Assembly: GCA_019637175.1 (NCBI GenBank)
Contig: JAHBWD010000002.1
Location: forward strand, 305,472 to 369,471
Length of the DNA: 64,000 bases
Reading direction: 5' to 3'
Origin: Labilithrix sp.
GTDB taxonomy: Bacteria > Myxococcota_A > Polyangia > Polyangiales > Polyangiaceae
Part shown: positions 9,136 through 18,406 of the stretch, piece by piece
Layout of the letters: each line of letters begins with the position of its first letter
How positions within the stretch are numbered: position 1 is the first letter of the stretch
The notes under the pieces: model-generated
What the model was told of the DNA's origin: nothing
The model's database searches: none
Seen by the model: the letters and a program-made list of their open reading frames with translations, nothing else
Translations under genes and position numbers: made by a program

Positions 9136-9987
9136 TCACGGCGCAAAGTCGGGCCGCGCGCCGTCGGGCACGAGGCCGGCGGCGCGTCCGCGCGTGAACA
9201 GCTCGTCGATCGCGCGCCGCACGTCGGCCGGAGCGTCGAGCGTATCGGCGTTCGCGTACATCGCGAGGTAGCGATCGAGCGACTGCGCGTCGAGCCCGAC
9301 GTCCGCGCGCGTCTCCGCGTCGAGGAGCGCCTGCGCGACCTCGCTCTTGTGCTCGAGCGCCCAGCGGATCGACGCGCGGCACACGCGCGAGATCTTCTCG
9401 ACGAGCTCGGGCCCGAGCCCGCGACGGATCGCGTTGCCCCCGAGCGGCAGCGGCAGCTTCTCCGTCGCGCTCGCCCACGCCTCGCCGAGATCGACGACCT
9501 TCTTCGTTCCTTCGCGCTCGTAGAAGAGCCGGCCCTCGTGGATCAGGAGCGCGGCGTCGATCTCGCCGGCGCGGAGCGCCTCGAACGCGCGCGCGTAGGG
9601 GGCGATCGGCACGACGACGGCGTCGAAGGTGGGGAGCAGCGTGCGCAGCACCATGTACGCCGTCGTGCGGAGGCCGGGCACGCCGATCCGCGCGTTCGCG
9701 AGCGACGCGAGATCGCGCGGCTCGCGCGCGACCACGACCGGACCGTACCCGCGCCCGACCGACATGCCGTGGGGCAGCAAGAGGTAGTCCTTCGCGACGC
9801 GCGCGTACTGCGCGATCGACACGGCGATCACGTCGGCGTCGCTTCGCTCGGCGCGCGCGTTGAGCGTCTCGGTGTCGGCGCGCTCGGCGACGAACGACAG
9901 ACCTTCGGCGTCGACCTTGCCCTCGAGCAACGCCCAGAACATGAAGATGTCGTCGCTGTCGGGCGAGAACGCGAGGCGTATCGTCAC
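9136..9987 (-). CDS. mqnD: MqnD-like 1,4-dihydroxy-6-naphthoate synthase (futalosine menaquinone pathway)
   Basis: MqnD converts cyclic dehypoxanthine futalosine to 1,4-dihydroxy-6-naphthoate in the alternative menaquinone pathway. The protein opens with [18 protein letters not shown], matching the SPxPxDxFxFYAL opening of the family. It continues with [34 protein letters not shown] and [10 protein letters not shown], in family order and spacing. At 283 residues it has the usual length. The GTG at 9987 overlaps the upstream stop by 4 bases (GTGA); a GTG two codons earlier is possible. Other mqn genes are not in the window. MqnA is the nearest alternative. Confidence 0.85.
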   Translation of the reverse strand: MTIRLAFSPDSDDIFMFWALLEGKVDAEGLSFVAERADTETLNARAERSDADVIAVSIAQYARVAKDYLLLPHGMSVGRGYGPVVVAREPRDLASLANARIGVPGLRTTAYMVLRTLLPTFDAVVVPIAPYARAFEALRAGEIDAALLIHEGRLFYEREGTKKVVDLGEAWASATEKLPLPLGGNAIRRGLGPELVEKISRVCRASIRWALEHKSEVAQALLDAETRADVGLDAQSLDRYLAMYANADTLDAPADVRRAIDELFTRGRAAGLVPDGARPDFAP

Positions 9988-11036
9988 TTGCACTCGAGCT
10001 TTCGAAGCGCGTCGATCTCGGCGACGAGCGAGGCGTCTTTGACGAGCGCCTCGAGGGCCGCGTCGTCGAGGCCGAGGTTCTGCATGCCCTTGGTCGCGTC
10101 GAGGTAGAACCAGCCGCGATCCCAGACCGAGAGCGTCGCTTGCCTCCAGCACGCGTCGTTGCTGATCGCGTCGTAGGCGTCGGCGTACTTGTCGCGCGCC
10201 ATCTTGAGGTACCGCTCGATGTACCAGAGGAACGTCAGGATGCCGTCGCGCTCGCTGACCTTCGATCCCTGGTAGGTCTCTTGGAACGTGAGCGCCGTGG
10301 CGAGCGAGTTGACGTACTGGGTCGCCTCCTCGAGCACCGAGTTGTAGCCCTGGTCGCCGCCCTGGAAGCTCGCGTCGTCGGGATTTCCGTCGAGGTAGAT
10401 GTCGGCGTAGAAGTCGCAACCCTGCGCCGCCTGACCGCCGCAGGCCTGGCGCTTGGCGTAGAACGTGTCGGTCTTGATCCTGCTGCGCGCGAACGTGCGG
10501 CCGCCGCGCGTGGTGGTGTCGCCGCTCTTGCAGGTGAACTTCAGATCGTCGCGGATGACGAACGCGGAGCTCGAGCCCGAAGCGGCGCCCAGATCGAAGA
10601 AGTGCCCGCACTCGTGGACGAGCGTCGGCGCTTGACGGAGCACCGCCTGCGCGCTCGACCTGTTTTGCAAGAAGCGATCGACGCAGTTGCCTTGCTGCGC
10701 CGAGATCGGGCTCGTGAGGCCGCCCTCGAGGATGTACTTGCCGATCGGGAAGCGCAGGCCGAGCGCGGCGACGACGTACTGTTGCGCCTGCGCCGACGAG
10801 AACGTGAGGCCGCTCAGGCTCGCGTTCGTCGGCAGCGTCTCCGTGTACGCGCTCTGCGCGCAGCCGGGTTTGTCGGGCTGCGCGGGCGGCGTGTCGCCGG
10901 AGCTGCCGCCCGGGTTCGCAGGATCGTCTCCAGGCACGCCGCCCGACGACTCGTCGAACGATCCGCGCGTGCTGCTCGCCGCGCATCCGATGAGCCCCAA
11001 CAGAAGCGCCGCGGTCGCGCTCGTTCGTGTGATCAT
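9984..11036 (-). CDS. lipoprotein with HExxH motif, putative metallopeptidase
   Basis: I start at the internal Met (11036) because a lipoprotein signal follows directly ([18 protein letters not shown], Cys18). A Gly/Pro/Asp-rich linker leads into the main domain. It contains [12 protein letters not shown], an HExxH zinc motif with His141 and His145, and a later EEATQY that could supply a third ligand. At least eight Cys residues suggest disulfides. No named peptidase family is recognised. The stop overlaps the mqnD start by 4 bases, so the two genes are translationally coupled despite unrelated roles. Confidence 0.7.
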   Translation of the reverse strand: MITRTSATAALLLGLIGCAASSTRGSFDESSGGVPGDDPANPGGSSGDTPPAQPDKPGCAQSAYTETLPTNASLSGLTFSSAQAQQYVVAALGLRFPIGKYILEGGLTSPISAQQGNCVDRFLQNRSSAQAVLRQAPTLVHECGHFFDLGAASGSSSAFVIRDDLKFTCKSGDTTTRGGRTFARSRIKTDTFYAKRQACGGQAAQGCDFYADIYLDGNPDDASFQGGDQGYNSVLEEATQYVNSLATALTFQETYQGSKVSERDGILTFLWYIERYLKMARDKYADAYDAISNDACWRQATLSVWDRGWFYLDATKGMQNLGLDDAALEALVKDASLVAEIDALRKLECK

Positions 11037-11129
11037 GGCGGGGCAGTAAATGGCAGCCGAGCCTCGGGATTTCAAGCTCTCGGCGCGTCCCTCCCGAGTC
11101 TCCCGCTTCATCTGCTAGGTTCTCGCGCC

Positions 11130-11891
11130 ATGCGGATCGCGGTGCTCGAGAAGGATGGGCGGCGGAGCTTCTACGCGCTCGAGGGCGACCGCGCGCGCCG
11201 CTTCGATCGCGCGCCGTACGAAGGTGGGGTGGTGTCGGGCGAGCTGGTCGCGTGGAGCGAGAGCGAGCTTCGCGCGCCGGTGCGGCCGACGAAGATCGTC
11301 TGCATCGGCCGCAACTACGCGGCGCACGCGAAGGAGCTCGGCAACGAGGTCCCCGCCGAGCCGCTCATGTTCTTCAAGCCGCCGTCTTCGATCATCGGAC
11401 CGGGCGAGAGCGTCGTGCTCCGCGCCGAGAGCGAGAAGGTCGAGCACGAGGCCGAGCTCGGCGTCGTCATCGGCAAGCGCGCCTCGCGCGTGACGCGCGA
11501 AGAGGCGCTCGGCGTCGTGCTCGGCTACACGTGCGTGTGCGACGTGACGGCGCGCGATCTCCAGAAGAAAGACGGGCAGTGGTCGCGCGCCAAGGGCTTC
11601 GACACGTTCTGCCCCGTGGGGCCCTGGATCGAGACGGATCTCGATCCGTCCGATCTGTCGGTGCGCTGCCTCGTCGACGGCGCCGTGCGCCAAGACGGGC
11701 GTACGTCGCAGATGATGTTCGACGTCCCCGCGCTCGTCGCGTACGTGAGCCGCGCGTTCACGCTCGAGCCGGGCGATCTCATCGCGACGGGAACGCCCGA
11801 GGGCGTCGGCCCGCTCGCGGCGAAGAACCGCCTGACGGTGGCGATCGAGCGGATCGGCGAGCTCACGGTCCACGTCGCCCAGCCCGCATGA
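11130..11891 (+). CDS. fumarylacetoacetate hydrolase (FAH) family protein
   Basis: FAH-family enzymes hydrolyse, decarboxylate or isomerise 2-oxo/acylpyruvate-type acids using a divalent metal. The 253-residue protein has the conserved opening [17 protein letters not shown] and [11 protein letters not shown]. The metal ligands appear as the ExE pair Glu107/Glu109 ([10 protein letters not shown]) and Asp138 (CDVTARDLQ), with Lys155 in [10 protein letters not shown], and it closes with [10 protein letters not shown]. The substrate cannot be inferred; acylpyruvase or oxaloacetate decarboxylase-type activity is typical of proteins this size. It overlaps the next gene by 4 bases (ATGA). Confidence 0.92.
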   Translation: MRIAVLEKDGRRSFYALEGDRARRFDRAPYEGGVVSGELVAWSESELRAPVRPTKIVCIGRNYAAHAKELGNEVPAEPLMFFKPPSSIIGPGESVVLRAESEKVEHEAELGVVIGKRASRVTREEALGVVLGYTCVCDVTARDLQKKDGQWSRAKGFDTFCPVGPWIETDLDPSDLSVRCLVDGAVRQDGRTSQMMFDVPALVAYVSRAFTLEPGDLIATGTPEGVGPLAAKNRLTVAIERIGELTVHVAQPA

Positions 11892-12772
11892 AGCGTCCGG
11901 CGTCGACGATCGTCGCCGCCGCCGCCGTCGCCGGCCTGGCGATCATCGGCGTCGCGGGCGCGCGCTTCGCGAAGCGTCAGATGAGCTGCGGCGACGGCTT
12001 CTCCCGGCGAGGAAATCGTTGCTGCCCGACGCCCGACGGTCCGCGGCCGGACGTCTGCTCTCTCGAGCCCGCGCGGGCGTGCCCGCCGCCGCTCGTCGTC
12101 ACCCCGCTCGGGTGCGACGCACCTCCGCGCGATACGGTCCTCGTCCCCGCGACGAGCGTGCTCATCGGTCCTGCCGACTGGGAGGCCGAAGGACGCGTCA
12201 AGCCGCGGACCGTCCGCGCCGGTCCGTTCGCGATCGATCGCTTCGAGATCACCGTCGGCGCGACGCGTTGTCCGTCGTGTCCCGCCGACGTCGCGGCGCG
12301 GTTCGAAGGCGTCGACGCCGCGCGCGCGGCGTCGGGGATCACGCTCGACGAGGCCCGCGCGATCTGCCGCGTGCGCGGCGGGCGCCTCCCGACCGAAGAC
12401 GAGTGGATCGTCGCCGCCGCCGGCGACAAGCCACGCCGGTATCCGTGGGGCGACACGGGCGCCGTGTGCCGGCGCGCGGCGTGGGGTCTCGTCCGCGGGC
12501 CGTGCGGTCAGGGCGCGACCGGTCCGGACACGGTCGGCGCGCACCCCGACGGCGCGACGCCGCTCGGCGTCCACGATCTCGCGGGGAACGTGGCCGAGTG
12601 GGTCGAGGCGGGCTCGGGAGCGGGCGTCGCGCGCGGCGGCTCGTTCGAGACCGAGCTCGCGACCGAGATGCGGACGTGGGTGCGCCGCGAGGTCTCCCCG
12701 TCGACGCGCGAGCCGACCCTCGGATTCCGCTGCGCGTACGACGCTCCGGGATTACCCTCGGGCGCCCCATGA
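11888..12772 (+). CDS. FGE-sulfatase (SUMF1)-domain protein with N-terminal membrane anchor
   Basis: An N-terminal hydrophobic anchor (residues 5-27) is followed by a short Cys-rich segment with a CCP motif. A formylglycine-generating-enzyme fold then spans about 80-290. Diagnostic stretches are [54 protein letters not shown] and a closing GFRCAY. The catalytic Cys pair of true FGE is not evident, so it is more likely a binding or structural homologue than a sulfatase activator. It overlaps FAH upstream and cinA downstream by 4 bases each, so all three genes are one translationally coupled unit. Confidence 0.85.
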   Translation: MKRPASTIVAAAAVAGLAIIGVAGARFAKRQMSCGDGFSRRGNRCCPTPDGPRPDVCSLEPARACPPPLVVTPLGCDAPPRDTVLVPATSVLIGPADWEAEGRVKPRTVRAGPFAIDRFEITVGATRCPSCPADVAARFEGVDAARAASGITLDEARAICRVRGGRLPTEDEWIVAAAGDKPRRYPWGDTGAVCRRAAWGLVRGPCGQGATGPDTVGAHPDGATPLGVHDLAGNVAEWVEAGSGAGVARGGSFETELATEMRTWVRREVSPSTREPTLGFRCAYDAPGLPSGAP

Positions 12773-14040
12773 CGTGCGCGATCCTCAGCATCGGGACGGA
12801 GCTCACCCGCGGAGAGCTGCTGAACACGAACTCGGCGTGGCTCGCCGCCGGCCTCACCGCTCTCGGCTTCCAGGTCGTCGAGCACGACGTCGTCGACGAC
12901 GACGAAGCGCGCATCGTCGGCGCCCTCCAGCGCCTTTCGAAGATCGCGCGCGTGATCGTATGCACCGGCGGGCTCGGGCCGACGACCGACGATCTCACGA
13001 CCGTCGCCGTCGCCGCCGCGCTCGGTGTCTCGCTCGTCCGCGACGAGGCTTCGATGGATCACATCCGCCGGCGCTTCGAGCGCCTCGGCCGCGTGATGAG
13101 CGAGTCGAACGCCAAGCAGGCCGACTTTCCGGAGGGGGCGAGCGTCCTCGCGAACCCGATCGGCACGGCGCCCGGCTTCGCCGTGGAGCTCGAGGGCGCG
13201 CGCGCGTTCTTCATGCCCGGCGTGCCCAAGGAGATGCAGCGGATGTTCGACGATCAAGTCGTCCCGCGCATTCGCGACCTCGCGCCGAACGACAGCCACC
13301 AGGTGCGCTTTCGCACGTTTGGTCTGCCGGAGAGCGTCGTCGGCGAGAAGCTCGCCGGCGTCGAAGCGGCGTTCCCCGGGATCGTGATCGGCTATCGCGC
13401 GCACTTCCCCGAGATCGAGGTGAAGGTGCTCGCGCGCGTTCCTGGTCCGACCTCGCGGCGCGAGGGGCGACCGCAGTCGCACGTCGAGGCGCGCGAGCTC
13501 GCCGAGCGCGCCGCGCAGGAGGTGCGCGCGCGCCTCGGCGACGTCGTCTACGGCGAAGGCGAAGACACGTTCGCCGGCGTCGTCGGGCGCGATCTGCGCA
13601 CGCGCGGCTGGACGCTGGCGATCGCCGAGTCGTGCACCGGTGGCCTCGTCGGTCACATGATCACGAAGGAGCCCGGCGCGAGCGACTACCTCCTGCTCGA
13701 CGCGGTGACCTACGCGAACTCCGCGAAGCAAGCCGTGCTCGGCGTCGACGAAGACGTGCTGCGCGGTCACGGCGCCGTGAGCGCCGAGTGCGCGGGCCGC
13801 ATGGCCGAGGGCGCGCGCCGCGTCTCCGGCGCCGACGTCGCGCTCGCGATCACCGGCATCGCCGGCCCCGGCGGCGGCACCGACGCCAAGCCCGTCGGTC
13901 TCGTCTACCTCGCGGTCGCGACCGCGAAGGGCACGAGCGTCGAGGAGCGCAGGTTCAACGGCGAGCGCCTCGCGATCCAGACGCTCGCTTCGTACGTCGG
14001 TCTCGGCATGGTCCGCGAGGCCTGCCGCCGCGGCCTCTGA
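12769..14040 (+). CDS. cinA: CinA family protein (nicotinamide-nucleotide amidase / ADP-ribose pyrophosphatase type)
   Basis: The protein has the full two-domain CinA layout in 423 residues. The N-terminal molybdopterin-binding-like domain (COG1058) shows ILSIGTELTRGELLNTNSAWLA, CTGGLGPTTDDLT and MPGVPKEM. The C-terminal amidase domain shows the active-site ESCTGG, YANSAK, GAVSAECA and ITGIAGPGGG. CinA recycles pyridine nucleotides by deamidating NMN, and in some bacteria it is linked to competence. Its ATG overlaps the preceding stop by 4 bases. No recA is adjacent here, unlike in many genomes. Confidence 0.93.
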   Translation: MTCAILSIGTELTRGELLNTNSAWLAAGLTALGFQVVEHDVVDDDEARIVGALQRLSKIARVIVCTGGLGPTTDDLTTVAVAAALGVSLVRDEASMDHIRRRFERLGRVMSESNAKQADFPEGASVLANPIGTAPGFAVELEGARAFFMPGVPKEMQRMFDDQVVPRIRDLAPNDSHQVRFRTFGLPESVVGEKLAGVEAAFPGIVIGYRAHFPEIEVKVLARVPGPTSRREGRPQSHVEARELAERAAQEVRARLGDVVYGEGEDTFAGVVGRDLRTRGWTLAIAESCTGGLVGHMITKEPGASDYLLLDAVTYANSAKQAVLGVDEDVLRGHGAVSAECAGRMAEGARRVSGADVALAITGIAGPGGGTDAKPVGLVYLAVATAKGTSVEERRFNGERLAIQTLASYVGLGMVREACRRGL

Positions 14041-14047
14041 GAGGCGC

Positions 14048-15427
14048 TCACCGCTGCGCGAGGACCTCGTCGGCCCACTTCTTCGCGCTCGCGCACGAGC
14101 CCGCCGACGACCACTGACCGCCCGCGACCTTCGCCGGCCCCGCGATGACGACCACGTCGCGCTCCTTGCGCGCGAAGATCATCGGCCCCGTCTCCTTGCG
14201 CTCGACGCAGACGGTCGAGGCGTCGGCGATCGCCGGCTTGCCGTGCGCCTTCTTCATCGCCGGCGCGATCTTTCCCATCGCGCGATCGGCGAACGTGTCG
14301 GGCTTCGCGCCCGGCGCCGCGTCGTAGCGGAGGTGGATTGCGAACGCGATCTGATCGGCCTTGGAGTAGACGGCCGTGCGATCGCCTCCCCAGCCGCTCG
14401 CCGCGACGCGCGCCTCTTCGGGCTCCATCCACTCGGCGAACGCGAGCGCGAAGCCGAGCTCGCCGTAGGTGTCTTCGTCGTCTCTCTTCCATCCTTCGCC
14501 GAGCGCGAGCGCGGTCGGCGCGGGGATCGCGATCGGAGCCTCGTTCGCCTCCCACTTGTCGGCGTGGAGGATCTGCTCCGTCGTCGTCGGCGGGCGCGCC
14601 CAGACACGATCGATCGCCGCCCAATCGCCCTTGCGCCGGAGCGCGTGCACGAACGTGAGGCCCTCGAGGTAGGGCGCGACGAGCGTCGATCGCAAGATGT
14701 GCGGCACGGTCTGGATGTCGCCCATGTTGATGCCGGTCTTCATGAGCTCGCGCAGCGCATCGTCGGGGATGTCGAGCGCGTTCTTGTCGGGCTTCATCAC
14801 GAAGTCGAGCATCAGGCTCGTCGCGTCGCCCTCCGCGAGGCACGCGAGCGCCATCGACTCGTCGCCGCGACCCGGGCGGTACTGCGATCGCGGCTTGAGA
14901 TCCCACTTCTGATCTTGCAGCGCGTGCACGAGCTCGTGCGCGAGCGTGGCTTGCGCCTGCGTGCCGCGCAGATCGGCGGCGAGGTACATCGTGCCGTTCT
15001 TCGGCTCGTAGAAGCCCTCGAGCTGCGCCTCGAGGAGCTTGAGCATCTCGCCGAGGTAATCGAACGTCGGCGGCGCGAAGCCCATGATCTGGAGCAGCTG
15101 CCCTTCGCGCTTGAGCGCCTCCGGCGGATACTCGCGGAGCGCCTTCTCCTTCACGCGCGCGACGAGCTGGTCGCGCTCGAGCTTCACGCCCGGCACCGGC
15201 TTGGTCGCCGGGATCCCCCGCAGCTCGCTCACCTTCGCGAGCGTCCGCGCGACCTGCTTCGAGTCTTTCGACGTGAGCGATCCCTCGGCCGGCGGCTCGG
15301 TCGGCACGACCGACGTGGGAACGTTCCCCGCGATCGGCACCGCGTCGACGGGCCCCGGCGCCGTCTTCGCGCTGGAGCAAGAGAGGATCGGCAGCGTGAC
15401 GACGAGCGCGACAATCGATCGCATCAT
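14048..15427 (-). CDS. lipoprotein with HELVH zincin motif, putative metallopeptidase
   Basis: A lipoprotein signal ends at LPILSC (Cys17; start at either of two adjacent Met codons). A Pro/Thr linker follows, then a helical region. The motif TLAHELVHALQDQ (His164, Glu165, His168) is the zinc-binding HExxH of gluzincin-like peptidases, and CLAEGDA about 30 residues later could supply the third ligand, a Glu. This arrangement is common in uncharacterised myxobacterial lipoproteins. The gene lies 8 bases after rpe on the same strand. Substrate unknown. Confidence 0.75.
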   Translation of the reverse strand: MMRSIVALVVTLPILSCSSAKTAPGPVDAVPIAGNVPTSVVPTEPPAEGSLTSKDSKQVARTLAKVSELRGIPATKPVPGVKLERDQLVARVKEKALREYPPEALKREGQLLQIMGFAPPTFDYLGEMLKLLEAQLEGFYEPKNGTMYLAADLRGTQAQATLAHELVHALQDQKWDLKPRSQYRPGRGDESMALACLAEGDATSLMLDFVMKPDKNALDIPDDALRELMKTGINMGDIQTVPHILRSTLVAPYLEGLTFVHALRRKGDWAAIDRVWARPPTTTEQILHADKWEANEAPIAIPAPTALALGEGWKRDDEDTYGELGFALAFAEWMEPEEARVAASGWGGDRTAVYSKADQIAFAIHLRYDAAPGAKPDTFADRAMGKIAPAMKKAHGKPAIADASTVCVERKETGPMIFARKERDVVVIAGPAKVAGGQWSSAGSCASAKKWADEVLAQR

Positions 15428-15435
15428 GAAGAACC

Positions 15436-16101
15436 TCACCGGCCGCGGATCGCCGCGATGGCGGCGGCGTAGTCGCCCGAGTTGAAGACCGCGTTGCCCG
15501 CGACGAGCACGCGCGCGCCCGCGGCGATCGCGGCGGGCGCCGTCTCCTTGGTGATGCCGCCGTCGATCTCGAGATCGATCGATCGCCCGCTGTCGTCGAT
15601 CATCTTCCGGATGGCGGCGACCTTCGTCAGCATCTCGGGGATGAACGTCTGCCCGCCGAAGCCGGGGTTGACGCTCATCACGAGGATCTGATCGGCGACG
15701 TCGAGCACGTAGCGGAGCGTGTCTTCGTTCGTCGACGGGTTGAGCGTCACGCCCGCGCGTTTTCCGAGCGATCGGACGTGGCTGAGCGCGCGATGCAGGT
15801 GAACGCACGCCTCGACGTGGACGGTGATCGTATCGGCGCCGGCCTCCGCGAAGGCGTCGAGGTAGCGCTCGGGCTCCACGATCATGAGGTGCACGTCGAG
15901 CGGGAGCTTCGTCACGCGGCGCAGCGCCTTCACCACCGGCGGCCCGATCGTGATGTTGGGCACGAAGCGCCCGTCCATCACGTCGACGTGAAGCCAGTCG
16001 GCGCCGGCTTTCTCCACGGCGGCGACGTCGTCTGCGAGGCGCGCGAAGTCGGCGGAGAGGATCGACGGCGCGATGAGGATGCGCGGCTCAGCAGGCTCCA
16101 C
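15436..16101 (-). CDS. rpe: ribulose-phosphate 3-epimerase
   Basis: Rpe interconverts ribulose 5-phosphate and xylulose 5-phosphate in the pentose phosphate and Calvin cycles. The 221-residue TIM barrel has the family motifs IAPSILSADFARL, WLHVDVMDGRFVPNIT, DVHLMI, VMSVNPGFGGQ, and LEIDGGITKETAP followed by VAGNAVF. The metal-binding His and Asp residues lie within these. It is immediately upstream of the HExxH lipoprotein gene and divergent from the GNAT gene, with 63 bases between the starts. Confidence 0.96.
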   Translation of the reverse strand: MEPAEPRILIAPSILSADFARLADDVAAVEKAGADWLHVDVMDGRFVPNITIGPPVVKALRRVTKLPLDVHLMIVEPERYLDAFAEAGADTITVHVEACVHLHRALSHVRSLGKRAGVTLNPSTNEDTLRYVLDVADQILVMSVNPGFGGQTFIPEMLTKVAAIRKMIDDSGRSIDLEIDGGITKETAPAAIAAGARVLVAGNAVFNSGDYAAAIAAIRGR

Positions 16102-16164
16102 GGCTCTTGATTACCACACGGCTTGCGCTCGGCGGTCATCTGGGAAAGTCTAGGAGCATCGCGG

Positions 16165-16617
16165 ATGGAGACGAGGAAGATCACCAAGAGCGACTTCGAC
16201 CAGATCGTCGGGGTCATCGATCGCTGGTGGGGCGGACCGATCAGCACGTTCGCTCATCCGATCTTCTTCTACGAGCTCGGCGACAACGCGCTCATCGTCG
16301 AGCAGGAGGGCCGCCTCGTCGGCTTCCTGTTGGGCTTCATCGTCTTCAAGGCGCCGAAGACGGGCTACGTCCACCTCGTCGGCATCCACCCCGACTACCG
16401 CCGCCAGGGCGTCGGCCGGCTGCTCTACCAAACGTTCACCGAGAGATGCCGCAGCCTCGGCTGCGAGCGAATGAAGGCGATCACGACGACGGGCAACGAC
16501 GGCTCGATCAGCTTCCACCAGGCCCTCGGCTGGACGGCCTCGGAGATCGAGGATTACGCCGGCCCCGACCGCCGCCGGATCGTGTTCACGAAAGACCTCG
16601 GCCCGCCTTCGAACTGA
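16165..16617 (+). CDS. GNAT family N-acetyltransferase
   Basis: I chose the ATG at 16165 because a TAGGAG sequence lies about 10 bases upstream and the GNAT fold begins right after (METRKITKSDFDQI). The 150 residues include the acetyl-CoA pyrophosphate-binding motif A, VGIHPDYRRQGVGRLLYQTF, and a typical C-terminal half with FHQALGWTASE. It should transfer an acetyl group to an amine on a small molecule or protein. No substrate is suggested by the neighbours. Confidence 0.92.
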   Translation: METRKITKSDFDQIVGVIDRWWGGPISTFAHPIFFYELGDNALIVEQEGRLVGFLLGFIVFKAPKTGYVHLVGIHPDYRRQGVGRLLYQTFTERCRSLGCERMKAITTTGNDGSISFHQALGWTASEIEDYAGPDRRRIVFTKDLGPPSN

Positions 16618-16737
16618 GGGCTCGGCGACGCATGTGACAAGGAACGTGCAGGTGGGCACGTATCCTTCCGATCGACGTCCCCTACGGGTCTCGTGGGTAT
16701 GAAGCTCGACTGCGGGTGGTAAAAAAACGCGTCGTCG

Positions 16738-17547
16738 ATGCGCACCACTCTTGCTCTCGTTGGCGCCTGCTTCGTGCTCCTTGCAGCTTGTTCGGCGGGT
16801 CAGGAGCGCCAGGCCTTCGACCCCGACACGAGCACGACGCCCGATCTCCCGCCCGAGCAAGGCGGTCCGCCGGGCAAGACGCCTCAATCGGGGCCGGTCA
16901 CGAACGAGACCGACGCCGGGCCCGACGGATCGGCCGAGCCGTGCACGACGACGGCGCCGAGCAACAAGTGCGGGCTCACTCCTCAGTGCGGGTGCACGCT
17001 CGCCGAGACGTGCGACGTCGAAGACAGCGCGGGCAACGTCGGCTGCGTCGTCGCCGGCAAAGCGCCGATGGGCCACCCGTGCACGACGACCGCGGGCTGC
17101 GCGCGCGGGCTCACGTGCGTCTTCGGCACCTGCCACAGCTACTGCCCGACGGCGGGCGCCAAGTGCTCCGATCCGAAGACGGGCGACTGCCTCCAGGTGA
17201 AGAACACGGGCAACGTCGACGTCCCGAACCTCAAGGTGTGTCTCGTCGCGTGCGATCTTCGCGACGTCAACGCGTGCGGCGGAACGACCGCGGCGGGCAC
17301 CGGGGTCTGCGGCGTCGACAGCACCGGAAAGACCGACTGTCAGTCCGGCGGGACGCGCACGGTCAACCAGGCGTGCACGCCGACCGACGAGTGCGGCCCG
17401 GGGCTCGTCTGCGTCGGGAGCGCGGGCTCGTCGACCTGCAAGCGCTGGTGTCGCGTGGGCACGAGCGACTGCGGCGGCGCCGTCGCTTGCGGCTCCTTCT
17501 CCACGAAGGTGATGGTCGGAACGACCGAGTACGGCGCCTGTCCTTGA
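16738..17547 (+). CDS. Cys-rich putative lipoprotein
   Basis: A signal peptide ends in the lipobox LLAAC (Cys18). An acidic/Pro linker leads into a mature region with about 26 Cys in spaced pairs, such as CGLTPQCGCTLAETCDV, CTTTAGCARGLTCV and CTPTDECGPGLVC. This resembles the short disulfide-knotted modules found repeatedly in myxobacterial surface lipoproteins. There is no catalytic motif. It is probably exported and held at the outer membrane. The function is unknown. Confidence 0.75.
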   Translation: MRTTLALVGACFVLLAACSAGQERQAFDPDTSTTPDLPPEQGGPPGKTPQSGPVTNETDAGPDGSAEPCTTTAPSNKCGLTPQCGCTLAETCDVEDSAGNVGCVVAGKAPMGHPCTTTAGCARGLTCVFGTCHSYCPTAGAKCSDPKTGDCLQVKNTGNVDVPNLKVCLVACDLRDVNACGGTTAAGTGVCGVDSTGKTDCQSGGTRTVNQACTPTDECGPGLVCVGSAGSSTCKRWCRVGTSDCGGAVACGSFSTKVMVGTTEYGACP

Positions 17548-17597
17548 GTCGAGGCGGCGCTTTACAGGGCGACCGAAGAGAGCGATGACTTAGCCCC

Positions 17598-18116
17598 ATG
17601 TCCTCGGTCAAACAGCGCCACTCCGAGCCTCCGGTCACCACTGCCCAGCTTCGCGAGGTCGGCCTCTTCGGAGCGCTCTCCGACGACTTCCTCGAGCACC
17701 TGGTCGCGACGCTCACCGTCAAGCGGATCATGCCGGGCGACACGGTCTTCCGCGAGGGCGATCCGGCCCGAGAGATGTTCGTGATCCTCGACGGCGAGGT
17801 CGAGGTCTTGAAGAAGAGCCGCCGCGGCAGGGAGACGCGGGTCGCGATCCTGGGCCCGAACGACTGCTTCGGTGAGATGTCGATCATCGACATGCAGCCG
17901 CGCTCGGCCACCGTGCGCGCGCTCGGCCCCGCGCGGATGCTGAAGGTCACGACCGAAGAGATGGATGCGCTCTACCGCCACGATCTCAAGTCGTACACGC
18001 TGATCGTGCTCAACATCGCGCGCGATCTGTCGCGGCGCTTGCGCGTGACCGACGGCCTCCTCGCCGACTTCACGGCGAACGTCCTCGAAGAGTACGTGCA
18101 GACGGCGAAGCGTTAA
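17598..18116 (+). CDS. cyclic nucleotide-binding domain protein
   Basis: The 172 residues are nearly one cNMP-binding beta-roll. They contain LREVGLFGALSDDFLEHLV, the roll region IMPGDTVFREGDPAREMFVILDGEVEVL, and the phosphate-binding cassette GPNDCFGEMSIIDMQPRSATVRAL, in which FGEMS and the Arg are the usual cyclic-nucleotide contacts. A C-terminal helix follows, and there is no helix-turn-helix, so it is not a Crp-type DNA-binding regulator. It may work as a stand-alone sensor. Its last 4 bases overlap the convergent gene at 18113. Confidence 0.88.
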   Translation: MSSVKQRHSEPPVTTAQLREVGLFGALSDDFLEHLVATLTVKRIMPGDTVFREGDPAREMFVILDGEVEVLKKSRRGRETRVAILGPNDCFGEMSIIDMQPRSATVRALGPARMLKVTTEEMDALYRHDLKSYTLIVLNIARDLSRRLRVTDGLLADFTANVLEEYVQTAKR

Positions 18117-18406
18117 CCGGCGTCGCTCGCGTCGCTCGCGCCTGCATCACCGGCGTCGTCGGCGTCGATGTCGCCCGTGCCCGCGCCGCTGTCGGAGGGC
18201 TCGGGCACGCGCGGATCCGCGGCGTCGGCGTTGACCGCGCTCGGCGCGCCTTCCTGGTTGCCGTCGGATGCGCGGTTGTTTTCGTCGTCGTTCGGCGGGA
18301 GCGGCTGCGGGTTGAGGACGCACGCCGCGATGCCCGCGAAGATCGCCGCGCCGGCGAGCGCGAGAAGAGTCTTCCGCCGTCCCCACGGCCCCTGCGAGCG
18401 GGTCAT
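18113..18406 (-). CDS. small lipoprotein with LNPQPLPP motif (second of a pair)
   Basis: This 97-residue product has a basic N-terminus, a hydrophobic helix and a lipobox IAAC at Cys29. LNPQPLPP follows at once, two residues after the Cys. The rest is low-complexity Asp, Ala, Gly and Asn. Its ATG overlaps the stop of the upstream paralogue by one base (TGATG), so it is translationally coupled. The Cys-LNPQPLPP layout is shared with that paralogue. No domain is known to me, and the function is unknown. Confidence 0.65.
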   Translation of the reverse strand: MTRSQGPWGRRKTLLALAGAAIFAGIAACVLNPQPLPPNDDENNRASDGNQEGAPSAVNADAADPRVPEPSDSGAGTGDIDADDAGDAGASDASDAG

